This document shows positions 50,601-62,800 of a stretch of DNA of 64,000 bases, one piece after another (the stretch's first letter is position 1; each line of letters starts with the position of its first letter). The stretch covers positions 2,170,001 through 2,234,000 of the forward strand of contig WTXG01000001.1 of the NCBI GenBank assembly GCA_022496185.1, read 5' to 3'. A model generated the notes under the pieces. It was given only the letters and a program-made list of their open reading frames with translations, searched no databases and had not been told where the DNA came from. This stretch comes from Multifurca ochricompacta (taxonomy: Eukaryota > Basidiomycota > Agaricomycetes > Russulales > Russulaceae). A program made the position numbers and the translations under genes.

Positions 50601-51906
50601 TGCCTGAATGGCGGCATTCTTGTCGGAGATACCCAACGAAGGAGGCGCTTGGGATTGCGGGACAGACGGGGCAGAGGCGCGGTAAGAGATCAGACCATCC
50701 AAGGGGGCTGATGTCTGAGGAGGAGGCTCAGTAGCTAGGTGTGAGCCCAGTTGTGGACGAGATGGGACAGTATACGCGAACTTGGACTTTGTACCACGTA
50801 TACGGTGAACCACATTCAGGACCTCAAATACCGTCGGACGTTGTGCACCGTGTTCACGTAACATAGATGCTGTAAACGTTAAAGTTGGCTATATCAAACA
50901 GGGCGAGAAACCTGAACATACCAATTAATGAATTCATCTGTGCTGAATAGATAGGGTATGGTGGTATTTTGTATTGGACATTCAAAATAGCGAGAGGGCC
51001 GTGTTCCTCGAACGGAGTCGTGTAGTAGCAGAGTTTGTACAAAAGGACACCCAGGGCCCACACGTCTGACTTTTCGTCTATCGGCCGCCGCAGATAGGGA
51101 TCAACCATCTCGGGTGCACGATACTGGAGTGTGGTGTGTCGATTGAGGTCGGCCTCGAGAACCCTTATTTCTTGGGTGTTAGCTGGCAGACGGGCCGCCG
51201 CGGAAACCGCAGAGCCGAAGTCGCAGAGCTTAAATAACGTATCAGAGGACTGGAGAATGTTCTCTACTTTGAGGTCACGGTGGAGGAGGGCCGGACGGAG
51301 GTTGTGCATCGCCGCTACCCCCTCACAGACGTCAACGAAAATCTGGAGAATTTCAGCCTCCGTGAGGCGCTCGCGTAGTCGCCTGTTCATCATGTCGATG
51401 ATCCCGCCGCCTACGCAAAGAAGGGGTCAAAGGGATAACGGGTAAGATTGGGTTATGTTCAACGAGCCTGAACAAAATTCCATCAGGATAAAAACCTCGT
51501 ATACCCCAGTTGAGGTTCTATGCCAGGCTGCGTCGACGAGGTGAACGATATTTGGGTGGCCTTTCAGAATACGCTGCGGTTTAATTGAGAGGACGATACC
51601 CGGGTTGGAACAGGTAAATCATACCATGATGTCGACTTCCTTCTTAACTTCGGTGAGCATCGACTCATTTGGAACCGCGATACGCTTTAGGACATGATGT
51701 GTCGTTCCGTATACGGGTGTAGGGGTCCTGACGAGGTAGACGTGTGCAAAACCGCCTATCCAGTGATGGTTAAAGAGGGCGGTGAAGTAGAGGTGAGTGA
51801 TCAAACCTTGACTGAGATATCGTTCTACCTGTACGGTATACTTATTCACTGAGATTGTCTGACCTGGGATGAGTGTTCCCTTGTTGGTGGCCTGCTGGAA
51901 GGCCAT
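47651..51906 (-). CDS. Ark1/Prk1 (NAK-family) serine/threonine kinase with long disordered tail
   Basis: Regulator of endocytosis and actin patches in yeast relatives (ARK1/PRK1/AKL1; AAK1 in animals). The kinase domain is N-terminal: VNKYTVQVERYLSQG, an intron, GGFAHVYLVRTPTP, HHVLKRIAV (catalytic Lys), TEVKKEVDIM, a further intron, EVFILMEFCSGGGIIDMMN, LLHRDLKVENIL, LCDFGSA, LQYRAPEMVDPYL, KSDVWALGVLLYKLCYYTTP. ASMLREHGAQRPTVFEVLN closes the domain near 50790. The rest is a more than 1000-residue Ser/Pro tail with repeated SPSPRL and PSPVP words, typical of this family. Conserved tail patches include SVHELVDLWGGKEG and TNIVQRYEAIGG. Frames change near 50190 and 49080-49100 (single-base slips or introns). 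Stop at 47651-47653. Confidence 0.9.
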
Positions 51907-52148
51907 AAAGAGTTAGGTGGGTGTGAAAGTAAAAGGAAAGGAAAAGTACGTCTCAGTCTCAAACACAGAGACAGAGACGGAGACCGGAGAGACAGACTCG
52001 TCCGATTTAGTAAACCCACGTGGAAGCCACGTGAAACAGGTTATTAACTATAACTACAGCAGCAGCTTCTGCTTCCGTTTCTTTCTTTCTCTCATCTCTC
52101 ATATCTTATATCTCATATCTCATATCTCTGGACGTACTGCGGGAGAAA

Positions 52149-53786
52149 ATGGCAGGAGAGAAAGATAGACTTCACATCCCACTCAGTTCATTTAAACAAA
52201 CACTGGTTCATGACCTGCCATATTCACGTCCAGCGACCCCTGGTCATTTTAATCAAGCTCATGTCGGGTGGATCGGACTAGGCGCAATGGGTTATCTTAT
52301 GGCTCGTAATCTCGCCAACCATCGCGCAACGCACCTCGAACATCAGCCTCCTTTGCTGGTTTGGAACAGGTCCAAAGAGAAGAGTGAAAAACTTGTACAG
52401 GAACTGGGTGAAAGCAAAGTCGTTGTAGCTCAAACCGTCTCAGACGTTGCGACCAAGTGTGACATTATTATCACTTCGCTCTCTAGTGATGAAGTTATCA
52501 AATCTGTGTACAAAGACATCGCGACTACGCTAAAGGTGAGTTGGGGAGTCCCCCCTCGGTGTGTACTCATCCCTCCCTAAATTATCATCTTAGGCACAAC
52601 CTCCAGCCAAGCACAGAATATTTGTCGAGACGAGCACTGTCAGTTTTTACGGATGCTCCCCATCCCAGCACTAGATTGATGATACGCTCGATTGCAGATT
52701 TATCCCAGCGTGGCAGGCATGTTATCAGTTTTTATTTTAAGTTGGGTGCGATAAGGAGCTCACTTTCTCCGTCTTTTAGGCGAACTTGATGCGATACTCT
52801 CTTCCATTATTCACTGCCACCTTGTGACCGCTCCCGTATTCGGACCGCCAGCGTTGGCCGAGAGCGCAGGTCTCATCATCGCACTCAGTGGCGATTATCG
52901 ATCGAAGAAGGAAGTCGCCTACGCTCTTGTACCCGCTATCGGCCGACGTGTGCTAGATCTTGGCGGAAATGTAGAAAAAGGTGATGTATATATGTTATTA
53001 TTATTATCATTATTATAAAAATGGGATTTTTAACAAATTAGGCAGCACCCACCTTTAAACTTATCGGAAACTCTCTCGTTTTGGGTTCTCTCGAGCTTAT
53101 TGCGGAAGCATACACAATCGCAGAAAAGTCTGGCATCGGACAAGATATCGTCTATGAATACATAAAAGGTGAGCCTTGATCCTAATATGGAAGTCCTCTA
53201 TCTCATCATTATCATTATCATTCATCTCCGACAGAATTGATTCCTGCTCCAATGTAAACCATATTTTTATTTTACTTTATATTTTATATTTTATCCTTAA
53301 TAACCTTAACCCACTTCGTGGCAGTTGGCTCTCATACGGTGAAAAATGTTGCACGACAAATTTGATGGCACCGTCGGCTTCGCCATCGATGGTGGCATCA
53401 AGGACGCCGCTCACATTCGCAAGCTCACTTCAGAACATAACTCCCCTATGCCTGCAATCGACAGTGCCCATCATCACCTCCTCACCGCTCGTGCGTTGCA
53501 TGAAGCTCAAGCGCGCACCGGAAGCACCAGTTTCCCCGTGCTCGATTGGTCTGCCCTGATTGCCGGAACTCGTGTTGCAGCAGGCCTGGACGCATTTGAT
53601 AGTGGCAAGGCATGTATTCACTCTCTCTGTTCGCTTCAGGGACTTGTTAACCCGAGTCATGTAATGTCAGCATTCTGGACCTGTCCCCGAAGAAGCCGAA
53701 TAAGAAACTCGGGTTGGGAAGGTGAAACACGAACATATAGGAACAAAGAGGATGACCGTCTTGCTTGCCAACTTGTAATAGTATAG
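52149..53786 (+). CDS. 3-hydroxyisobutyrate/6-phosphogluconate dehydrogenase-like oxidoreductase
   Basis: NAD(P)-dependent beta-hydroxyacid dehydrogenase family. Start MAGEKDRLHIPLSSFKQTLV; the Rossmann fingerprint VGWIGLGAMGYLMARNLANH (GxGxxG) begins at about 52263; then LLVWNRSKEKSEKLVQELG and KCDIIITSLSSDEVI. Substrate-side and hinge segments follow over short exons: FVETST, VTAPVFGPPALAESAGLIIA (the conserved substrate loop), FKLIGNSLVLGSLELIAEAY with the expected catalytic-Lys helix form, and KMLHDKFDGTVGFAIDGGIK, VLDWSALIAGTRVAAGLD. Introns at about 52533-52593, 52980-53041 and 53168-53325. The C-terminus after DSGK (about 53607) is uncertain; I give the stop of the open frame. Substrate and cell compartment are not readable. 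Confidence 0.82.
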
Positions 53787-53933
53787 TATGTTGAATATGG
53801 TGTATGAACCCTGTAGGGTCCCCTTGTCTCCAGCACACATTCGCCCCCTTGTCACCAATACAAGCAGGCAAAAACTTTTGTTTTTTTGTTCTCAATGACG
53901 AGATGAACATCTCCAGTTGAGTAGGGGAGGCGG

Positions 53934-56746
53934 TTAGACCTTGAGCGCCCTCCGATACCGCACAAACGCAATCAGATTATCCCTCACTTCTTCTCCGTGC
54001 CTTCTCAGCTCTCTTCCACCTTCCTTCTTACGATTGATACCCCTGACCGCGCGTCGGACGTGCTCAATGGCCCCCGCCAAAGCCTCGAGCACGTTGCCAG
54101 CACGGAAATTCCCCTCTGCTGGCGCGCGCTCGTCTGCAAATATGTCGATCAGCGACTCGACGGCCTGCAGCATCGTCTCAGTGCCGGTGCTCCCGGGGAC
54201 GAGTAGGCTGAGCAGGTACGACACGATGACACGGTTCACATCGAGAGATGCAGGGTCCCCGTGCTGTGCGAGCGCCGATAACGCGCCGATGCATTTAATG
54301 CGAACGGCGGCATCGTCGTCATCATCACCCTTGCGCGCGTCGCAGAGCGCAATTAATACCCGCGCCAGACCTTCCTCCGGAACCTGTTCCCCCATCATCG
54401 CACACGACCCACCCCACCCCAACACCAAGCGTGAACGTGAGTTTCACTTTCCAAAAAGAAAAGAAAAAAAAAAAATTCAAATGTGGGTTTGCTCCTGATT
54501 CCCACAGGTGGCATCAGATCGAGGGATCGGATTGAACCACTCACGATTTTTCCCGGCCATACCGTGCCGACACCCCATAGCACACCAACGGCGACGTCCC
54601 AAATCATGGCTCGCGCGCTGCCAGGGACAACCTCCGCGGGGTTCCCTACACTGGTGAGGGCTACCCAGACGGAGCCCCACACGCGCTGGCCGGTTGACAC
54701 GTCGGACACCGCAGAGCCAGGAGAGACAGCGAGGGCGAGAAACGCGTTCGAGAGGCACTCGAAAGCGGCTATGTGGATCGCGCCAAGCGCGGAAGTTGTC
54801 GGCGCGTGAGGCGAAGGGGTCAAGAAGGAGAGTTCGGTCGGCTGTATGAGTGTCAGAAGCGGCTCGAGAAGCGTTGAAAGGAACGAGGGTGTGTTCGACG
54901 TGTGTGAGTTAGTTTTTTTGGGAGTATCGTCGAGGGCCATCGAGTCGTCGGGAGTCTCGTCCATCGCGTTTTCATTATCAAGGACTTCATCTTCGATCTC
55001 CCCGTCGTCGTTAGCACCAGGGTCGAGATCCGGGTCTGGCAGGGTCGCACAAACGCCTGTCAGTATCTCCAGTGCGAGCTGTACCGCCCGTAGCTTCATC
55101 TCGATGCGTTCGAAACCAAGCTCTGTCTCAGATTTGTGATCTGACCTTGGGAGATGCTTCGGATCCCGGTGATTTACATCGGGCTTCTCAGACTGCCATC
55201 ATCGTAAGTCAAATGGGAATAGAAGAGCGTTCCGTGACGCGCCCGCACTTGAACGAACCCCCGAACAATACTTGTCTCTTCGTGCAGGGAGACGGAGGAG
55301 ATCACCGGGACAAGCAAAGGCAGAATGATCTCCTTATCGAGGTCGACCGAAGCAATGGATGAGGGTGGTGGAAAGGGTGCGAGATTTCGAAGAATACCTG
55401 CGCTTCCCAATCAGATACCCCAAGCGCACCCTGGGATCTCTTTCCAACAGTAACGCAACGCAACGCACCACACGCAAGTATGCCCAGCGTAAGGGCGCGC
55501 TCTTCGGTCGCGGGGTTTTTCCTTTTGACATCCTGAACACCACGTGCCTTGGCAATGTCGAGCAGACACGAGACGTAACTTAAGTTAGCCCTAATCTCAT
55601 CGCCTACGGGTGGGTTGTCGTCCGTTAGGACGTAAAGACACTGAGCTAACATAGGGCGCCGACAGAGTACCCCACCTCGTCAGAGCCACTCCAAGGAGCG
55701 GCATTAGAACGGCGTACACACCAACTGAAGTCACCGTGGCAAGTGGTAGACGGTCACGCGACGACAAAAATGCCATTAAGAACGGGACGAGCCCAAGGTT
55801 GTTCACGGCATTCAGCGCCTTATTTGATGTTTCCCTGTACTTCGACTTCTGAGACAGCTCGTTGACGATGTGGAGAGAGAGGCGAGTTTGGGAAGTGCCC
55901 CCATTAGTACGGTATCGACTTACGAGAGACACCATAAGATGGTGATGACGTTTTCGGCAAATTCATAAACCACCTTTTGCGCGTTCTCAGGTGCTGTATT
56001 TGAGTTGTCGATATATTGTGCTAGGGTCGACGAGATCTGGAAGCCCAAGTGCTTTGAACCCTCACCCATGGGGTTATAGAGAGAGAGAGAGAGGTACTTT
56101 GGGGATGAACGTCGCAACGGCGCGAGAATGTTCTTATTGTACATCTCGGCACAAATCTCATATCCACCATCAATGCACAAATTTCTGTCGAACACAAACA
56201 TAGAGCATAAGCATAAGCAGGAATCATCAGCCGAAAAAAATAAAAGAGAAAGAAAAAGAAAAAAAAAACGTACCGCAGCGCTCCGGCAGCTTCGACGATG
56301 ACCTCTTCCTCAGGGTCAGTGAGGCGGCCGATCAGCGTTCCAACGACATTTTTGCCCTGTAAGAGGCGCCGCGTCGAAGGTCATTGTGAATCAAGTTTGA
56401 CACCGCGACGCAGCCCACTTGCGCTCGATTGGATCAGCGCTCTCCAACTAAAAACAAGAACCAAGTTAATCCCCGCACGACCCCCCCATTCCCAGAAAAC
56501 AGATGAGGAAAACGAAAGAAGGAATAAAAAGAACAGTTCAACCCAGATCAATGGTAAATTCTCGGAGTTGGTTTAGAGAAGTAATTATTTTTTTTTTTGG
56601 CGACGAACTTTTTTTATGATGGGCAACACGGCCTCTGTCTTGTTGGATGAGGTGGACGCGGGGGCAATGCCTCTTGGTAGATGCGAGTCGGGTACGCGCA
56701 TAGGGTTGTGCCGCCTCATGGCTCTCTTTTTTTGAGATTTTCCCAT
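53934..56746 (-). CDS. SYO1: Ribosomal-protein symportin SYO1 (HEATR3 family)
   Basis: Carries the 5S RNP proteins uL18 (Rpl5) and uL5 (Rpl11) together into the nucleus. Start MGKSQKKRAMRRHNPMRVPD, a basic leader, then GIAPASTSSNKTEAVLPIIKK, an intron, and LESADPIERKWA. ARM/HEAT repeats follow: VAVSNLIHND, LQGKNVVGTLIGRLTDPEEE, VIVEAAGALR|NLCIDGGYEICAEM, VVYEFAENVITILWCLSETS, NKALNAVNNLGLVPFLMAFL, QCLYVLTDDNPPVGDEIRAN. An acidic linker (NDDGEIEDEVLDNENAMDET) and C-terminal HEAT repeats end with RDNLIAFVRYRRALKV at 53934. About ten introns. At least two one-base slips fall in exon 2 (near 56365-56410), and others occur downstream. Confidence 0.92.
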
Positions 56747-57476
56747 AACAGCTTGTCCTTTTCTACAGATACAGATGTTAGCTAGACTTTCGTTTGGCCT
56801 GAGTGGTTGATCGACTAATCAATGAGCCTGAGTGGTAACTCCAGGCGCGCGGGCAAGTGGCTATCAATCAATCAAGAAATTTTGGTCTCCTCACAGTCTA
56901 GGATAAGATAAGATAAGATCTGGATTGTTGACCGGCCCGGCGGCCCAGATTTCTGAGAGGATGAGGACATTGCTTTCTACTAGTACTAGTAAGTCTACTA
57001 ACTTGATTATTGTTGAGGTAATTGAAATAACTCGTTCATCATCAAAACTTGACTCAACTGTTAATGCCGGCAGTGCTAGAGCTAGAGCTAGAGCTAGACT
57101 AAAGGTCCCAGTCCAGAACGTCCCGGCGGTGGCCGTTTGTGTCTCATCCAACCAACCCATCCGCGATCCGTTCTTTGTTTCCTTTCAGCCCCTATATCCC
57201 CTCCGCTTCTCCACGCATCCCATCCCGTTGTCTCACTTATGAACAAATAGAGAGACTCGACCGAGAACTAATCTCCCCGGCCTAAAAAATCGCTGGGCCA
57301 CACACACGTGGAATAAGAAACGCATCATTAGTACACGTTAACAATCGATACGTAGGGCTACGCGGACGTGGGTCCTGGGTCCTCCCCATCCAGATAGCGG
57401 CCCCGAATTCTACGGCCCAATAGCCGGCATTCAGGGATAGGCGAGTGGAATTTTAGCAATTACAACAATAGATTGC
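56747..57476. other. Upstream region of SYO1 / 3' region of next gene
   Basis: About 730 bp between tandem minus-strand genes. It holds a triple GATA motif (annotated separately) and an (AGAGCT)n tract at about 57078-57098. A 106-codon plus-strand frame (56925-57242) comes from the repeat and has no recognisable content. Confidence 0.45.
56902..56919. promoter_or_regulatory. Triple GATAAG motif upstream of SYO1
   Basis: Three tandem GATAAG units at 156-173 bp before the SYO1 start. GATAAG matches the HGATAR consensus of fungal GATA factors (nitrogen or iron regulation). Function is inferred from motif alone. Confidence 0.4.
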
Positions 57477-59412
57477 CTATCTATCATGTGTAGGCGGTGG
57501 TGGTGGCGGCGGCAAGCCCGCATCCAGAACGGGCGTAGCGCCGCTGACCGTATGCCCCTCTTCATACCTTGAGAATTGCTCGGCAGAGGGTACCACGTGC
57601 CCGGGGAACACCGGCAAAGCGCCTGTATCCATGTCATCACCCTTCATGCTGTCACCCCAGTGCATGGGAGGCGCACTGGGCACTGCCCCGCTTTCTTCGA
57701 ACGGTGGAGCAGACGGACCCAGTTCGGGCTCAACGGCAACAATGTCAAAGTTCAGATTGAGGTCCAAATCACGGGAGTAGTCGTACTTGAATTTGCCTTT
57801 TGAGGGTGGTGGGGGAAGCAGTGAGGTGGGTGGTGAATAGGGTGGTTGTGGCTCAGGTCCATACTCATGGCTCGACGATGACGGTCGCGAATCAGAGGGA
57901 AATTTCAACACATCGTCGGCGTCTTCCAGATCCAGGGAAGGTACAGATACCGACTGTGGAAAGTGTGGACTACACCCTGGAGGGGCGCTGGCCAAGGCGG
58001 CTCTACGTGACAGGATCGCTTTGTCATCAGTAGCTACGTGCCCTGAAAGATAAGGCGGGTTACTACCCTCATTGGCATGAGGTAGAGAGGGGGTGGATGA
58101 CGACAAAGGAGCCTTTGATGAATTGGTTGGGCTGTAGTCCGAAGACGTATATTCGGGTGAGACATCTGTCCCTGAAGAGGATGAAGAAGTAATGGATGGC
58201 CGCGGATGGTAGGCCGGTGGTTGGGATATGGAAAGGTTAGGTAAAAGTGGAGAAATGTCAGAGGGAGGAATTTCAGGTGGAGACGACAACGCTTGTGATA
58301 TTGGCGCCTGTAGGTTTGCTGAATAAACAGATGCCGTTGGCGATGTTGGCACGTCTGAGCGTGTGGACGTTCGAGACCGTTGAGTAGGGGTCGGCGACGG
58401 AGAACGGGACGAAGACGGCGAATTTTCCGACTGGGTAACCGTCTCCCCTTTCTCCTGAGCTAGCGCCGTATAACTCCCGGTCAGTGTACGAGCCATGTTT
58501 GTTCGCCTACGACGCGCAGAAAAACGTATGTTGTCTCGCCATCGACTGGCAGCTTTGGCCCATTTCCTCTGTGCAACTTTAGCTTCACGAAGGCTACGAG
58601 AGTTGTCGTCATCCGCAAAGACCGAAGACTGCTGCCATATCTTTTCCGGATCTTTTCTGGGTACGTACTTACGTCGCCAAAACACGCAAGTGAACATCAC
58701 GAGGATGATGACCGCGAGAGCTACGGATAAGGCGAGGATGACGACGGTGCCTTGAGGGGACGGGGGGTTCGGGGTATTCCAACCGGTGGGTAGGGACGAG
58801 ACATCAAAATCGTCAAACGACTCTGAAGAGGATAGGAAGGGATCGCTGAAGGTAGGAGTTGTCTCTGGTTGAGCATTGACGTCGTTCTGTGTAGGGTCGG
58901 TGACTGAAGAAGGGGGAGAGCAACGACCCTTGAAGGGAGGGAAAAAAAAAGGTCGATGAGTGGATATGAAGAAGGTTTATGGACGAAGAAAGGATATAAC
59001 TCACCGGACATTGAGTAGAGCCGTAAAGAGACCATTTAGTTTTATGCCAAAGACCGTCATCTCCCAAAACGTACTTGTCAGGCAAATCAGACCGTGCCAA
59101 TTGACACTCAGTGGATAAAGAGGGTGGCGTAGTGCTGGTGGACGCATCAGGGCTCGAAGGGGTAACTAATCTCTTGGCGACGGAGGGAGTAGGTTGAAGA
59201 ACGAAGGGGGGATAAAGAAAAGGGAGGAGAGATGATTCGGGAGGATCGAGGGGATGGGCGTTAGCGGGAAATAATGAAGTAGAAATGGTGGCAAGTAAAG
59301 TAAAAATCCCATGGGGGGAATGGGGGCGAGAAGATCGGAGTCTTTGCGTCTTCTTGGAATGCTGGGCAGGAGAGGCAGAAGAGGTTGAGGAAAGAAGGTT
59401 GGGCTTGGCCAT
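57477..59412 (-). CDS. Single-pass membrane protein with PPxY and PSAP motifs
   Basis: Family not recognised. The N-terminus (59412) has a basic stretch and hydrophobic IFTLLATISTSLFPANA, a probable signal or anchor. A Ser/Pro-rich outer part includes CQLARSDLPDKYVLGDDGLW and, across an intron (about 58931-59003), a Cys pair (QCP, GRC). The transmembrane helix is GTVVILALSVALAVIILVMF followed by TCVFWRRKYVPRK, a stop-transfer signal. The cytosolic tail is about 330 residues, Ser/Pro-rich, with DNIRFSARRRRTNM, a PPAYH (PPxY) motif at 58206-58220 and two PSAPP motifs near 57702-57722 and 57662-57680. PPxY binds WW domains of Rsp5-type ligases, and P(S/T)AP binds Tsg101/Vps23, so an adaptor role in receptor sorting is plausible. 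Stop TGA at 57477. Confidence 0.65.
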
Positions 59413-59846
59413 GACGGTTCAAGGGTGAGGGGATAATGAACGCCAAGCGAATGAGGTGATGATTATCAGTTTGTTTCAACTCTTTACTGATTAAAAAGGA
59501 ATATGAGGAAAGAGATTTGAGTACATCCAAACGGGAAGATGGGAGAGGTGGGGACTGGAATTGACGGGAGGAGATAGTGATGGTGATGGGGAGGATGGGG
59601 ATGGGATATAAGAGGGGGTTGCCAAAACGAAGGGTGAGTGAGTGAGTGAGGGGGAGTGAGGTGAGTAAGGTGAGTGAGAGTGAGTGAGTGAGTGAGGAGT
59701 AACTAAAATATCTGACCAGTTACCCGGTATCCGGTTAACCCTATTTTTAGAATAATAATAATAATAATAATTTAGTGCTAGCACTTACACTTGAACTAAC
59801 AAACTAAAAATATATATTATATTATGTTATATTATGTTATGTTATG
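59413..59846. other. Intergenic, microsatellite-rich
   Basis: Holds (GAGT)n at about 59634-59699, (AAT)n at 59751-59771 and the start of a (TTATG)n tract. It contains the promoter of the membrane-protein gene and the SIN3 3' end. Confidence 0.6.
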
Positions 59847-59861
59847 TTATGTTATGTTATA
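59812..59861. repeat. (TTATG)n microsatellite at the SIN3 stop
   Basis: About nine units of TTATG/TTATA. On the minus strand the repeat reads ACATA, and the SIN3 frame ends inside it, so the last residues (YNIT) and the TAA stop come from the repeat. Confidence 0.8.
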
Positions 59862-62800
59862 GTTATTGTTAATACGTCCTTGCATCACGCTTAACCGCCG
59901 CCTTCTATCTTCTTCCTTTTGCTTTGCTCTCTCTTTTAACATCTTCTCCTCTTCCCTCTCTCTACTCCGTATCACACCCCACTCAGTTCCACTCTCATGG
60001 AATAGTTTATACGTCCCCAGACTAATCCTTACTCCCCATTCACCTTCACTCCGAATCATATTAGGATTAAATGATTCATCGGACGTCAAGTTTCTATGAA
60101 TAACTCGCTTTAGTTAACGTGTCGATGCCACCCACGAATAAAAATAAAATAAAAATTTAGACAATTCAACTCACCGACGAACAAGCAAACGGGACTGTTG
60201 ACCATGCCCCAAACCCTGAATCCATTCCGTAGGGTGTTCCGTCACATACGAGTCAACATACTCCCTCCATCGGCTTACTGCCGTCCGACCGTCGTCCACA
60301 CTCGCTTCCCCCGATCCCATCAACTGGATGCGCATACCCTTTTCCTCAACATTCTACAATAACCTTTGATAGGCGTCAATCTATAAATAGAACAACTCCG
60401 CACGTACCCATTCTACCCGATACAGATTATCATCTGCGCCGACGTGATGTTCTGCCCCCCGACGATACTTGATGATATCCTGCCGTGTGAACGAGACCTC
60501 ACATCGATGGCGTTTAAGTAGTTGCCATAACTCCTGGCACTTGTTATCCGATACAATTGTTTGCACCTAAAAGGTAACGTCTAAATTTGGAGCTTATCCC
60601 CCCCCAAAAAAGAGCGTACCTGTTTAATCAGAGAAGCGACAATTTTGTCTACGGTGTAGAGCAAGAACGCCTGCAAGCAAGCGAGGTTACTACGTGGCTG
60701 GACATCAATAAGCACCCACCCACCTTTGTTCCAAAGAACCACCTCATGTGTTCCTCAAATGTTGCCTGGTCCAGTTCATTCATAAACAGTTTCTCGCACG
60801 CTTCGAGCATGTACTGGTATAGCGCTTCCTCGTTATCCAGTGCCCCGCGATCCCGCAATATTTGCTCTAGCACGCTCGACGGTCCCTGTGAATCGTCCAT
60901 GCCGAGTTCGACGGCGATCGGATTCGCAACAAGAAGCCGGAATTTTCGTCGGGCGTGTTTCCTACCTTCTTCCTTGCAGCTTGACAGCCGTACATACAAC
61001 AACTGTAGGGCCGCGCATGTCAACACCAAATTTAGAACATGTCAATCAGATCGGACGGAAGTGATGAGGGGGGGGGAGGGTGAGAAGGGGAGGGGTGTGC
61101 GAGGGAATGACCATAAAGTCGGGAGATCGGGAGAGACAGCCCATGAGGACATCCCAAAAATAGAACGCACCTGTAAAAGTCGCAGAAGGGTGTAAAACGT
61201 CGTGTTGCAGAAAAACGGCCGCGTGGTAACGGGAGCATCCCGAATGCAGATCGCACTCTCTGGCAGGTATTCCCGTATCCAAACATCTTGCGCACTCTCC
61301 TCCTTCTCCTTCTTCTTCCCTTTGACGACCAATGTCTCGCGACAGTCGGCCGGGGTTGAGACGCGGAATCCGCCACCATCTGCGGCGCCATTCTTTTCTG
61401 TCACGGCTGAGCGCGAGAGCTTCTTACGTAGATCGCCCCCTGGAACACCGTGATTAAAACCACCACCACCGCCACTACCACTACCGATAACCGCGGTAGT
61501 GCGGGTGCGCGCCGGCGCTTCTTCTACTTGTTGCTCGTCACCAGACTCGTCATCTGCACCGATCTCTTGAGGGCCACACGCGGCATTGAAACTAGCCGGT
61601 GGGAGCATACACAACACGGGCATGAACGCGCGGAGGAAGCGTTCGACGCTCCGGCGCTCTGCGAGGCTGTACGTTGCCTGGTTGTGGTCGAGGTACGAAT
61701 ACACGAGCTTTAGTGCATCGTACAACACCCCTGAATCCGCGAACGAATATGCGAGCTGAAAGCCGAACGAGCCGCGCGTACACGCAAGATGGGAACGGCC
61801 GCCTCCCTTCTCGCGGGCTTGTTGCCGCTGCTGTTCACGCTGTTCCTGCTCCGAGCGTACGCCCTCTATTTCTGCGACAAATGCCCTGATCGTGATCGTC
61901 TTCTTGTCGTTCTGCTTGAAGTTGATCCCCGTATGGTCGAGCGACTTGTAAAAATTGCGAGCGTCAACCTGACGCCACGTATGCGACCACTCCCGCTGTG
62001 CACGACGCCACTCCTCGTTCTTTTGCTTCAGCCGCGCAAGCACGACGGGTACAGCAACAGCAGGCGCGTCCTGTAGCGCCTGATACACTTCCGTGCCAGC
62101 GTCCTTTCCGTAAACTTTTTTGAGCGTGCGCATATAAATCCCCCGGCTCTGCCCACCGAGGTCCGGTCGTAGGCGCAGCGCAGTTCGTTCCTCTAATGGC
62201 ATTTCATTCAGCCGCGTCGCGAGAGGCTCGAGGATACTGATCATGCGCGAGAGACCTTCGAGTTGGATTTGGTACTCGTGTCGCTCATCCTCACACCGGT
62301 GGATTACCTCCTCAAACGAGTTCTTCTTGTGTGCCACGAAACCAGCCTCCTCCGACGCCCACGTAGGGTGTGATACCCACTCGTCATTGAACACAGAGCG
62401 GGCCAGTTGGTCACGTCCAGACGTCGCGAGTCGTATCTCCTGTATACGCATAGATACTCAGTCAACAAACGGCCTTGGAATACCAGACGAGAGTCCTGGT
62501 TACTCACAGTCTCCGGTAGCCGACGGTAACTCGGACTTTGCACATCATCGACAGGACGAGGACGCGGAAGGCCCGCATCGTGCGGGCCGGTCCTGATACT
62601 GCCAGGCGGACCGTAGTTCACATTGCCAATCCTGTCATCCCAATTTACAAGCCGCTTGAACTGGGCAAGCAGCACGTCGTCCGCGAGAAACTTTTCCGCA
62701 CGGACAACAAGAGTCTTGAGGTCGATGATGTCGCGAGTGTACATGTTCAGCAGCTTCAAAAAGTCATCATACACGTCGCGCGCCTCGAGGGACCGTTTGG

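Noticed and set aside
53607..53640. Third GC-AG intron (AAG then GCATGT) near the end of the dehydrogenase gene
   Set aside because: The implied intron is only 30 nt, too short for splicing; the C-terminus is simply uncertain.
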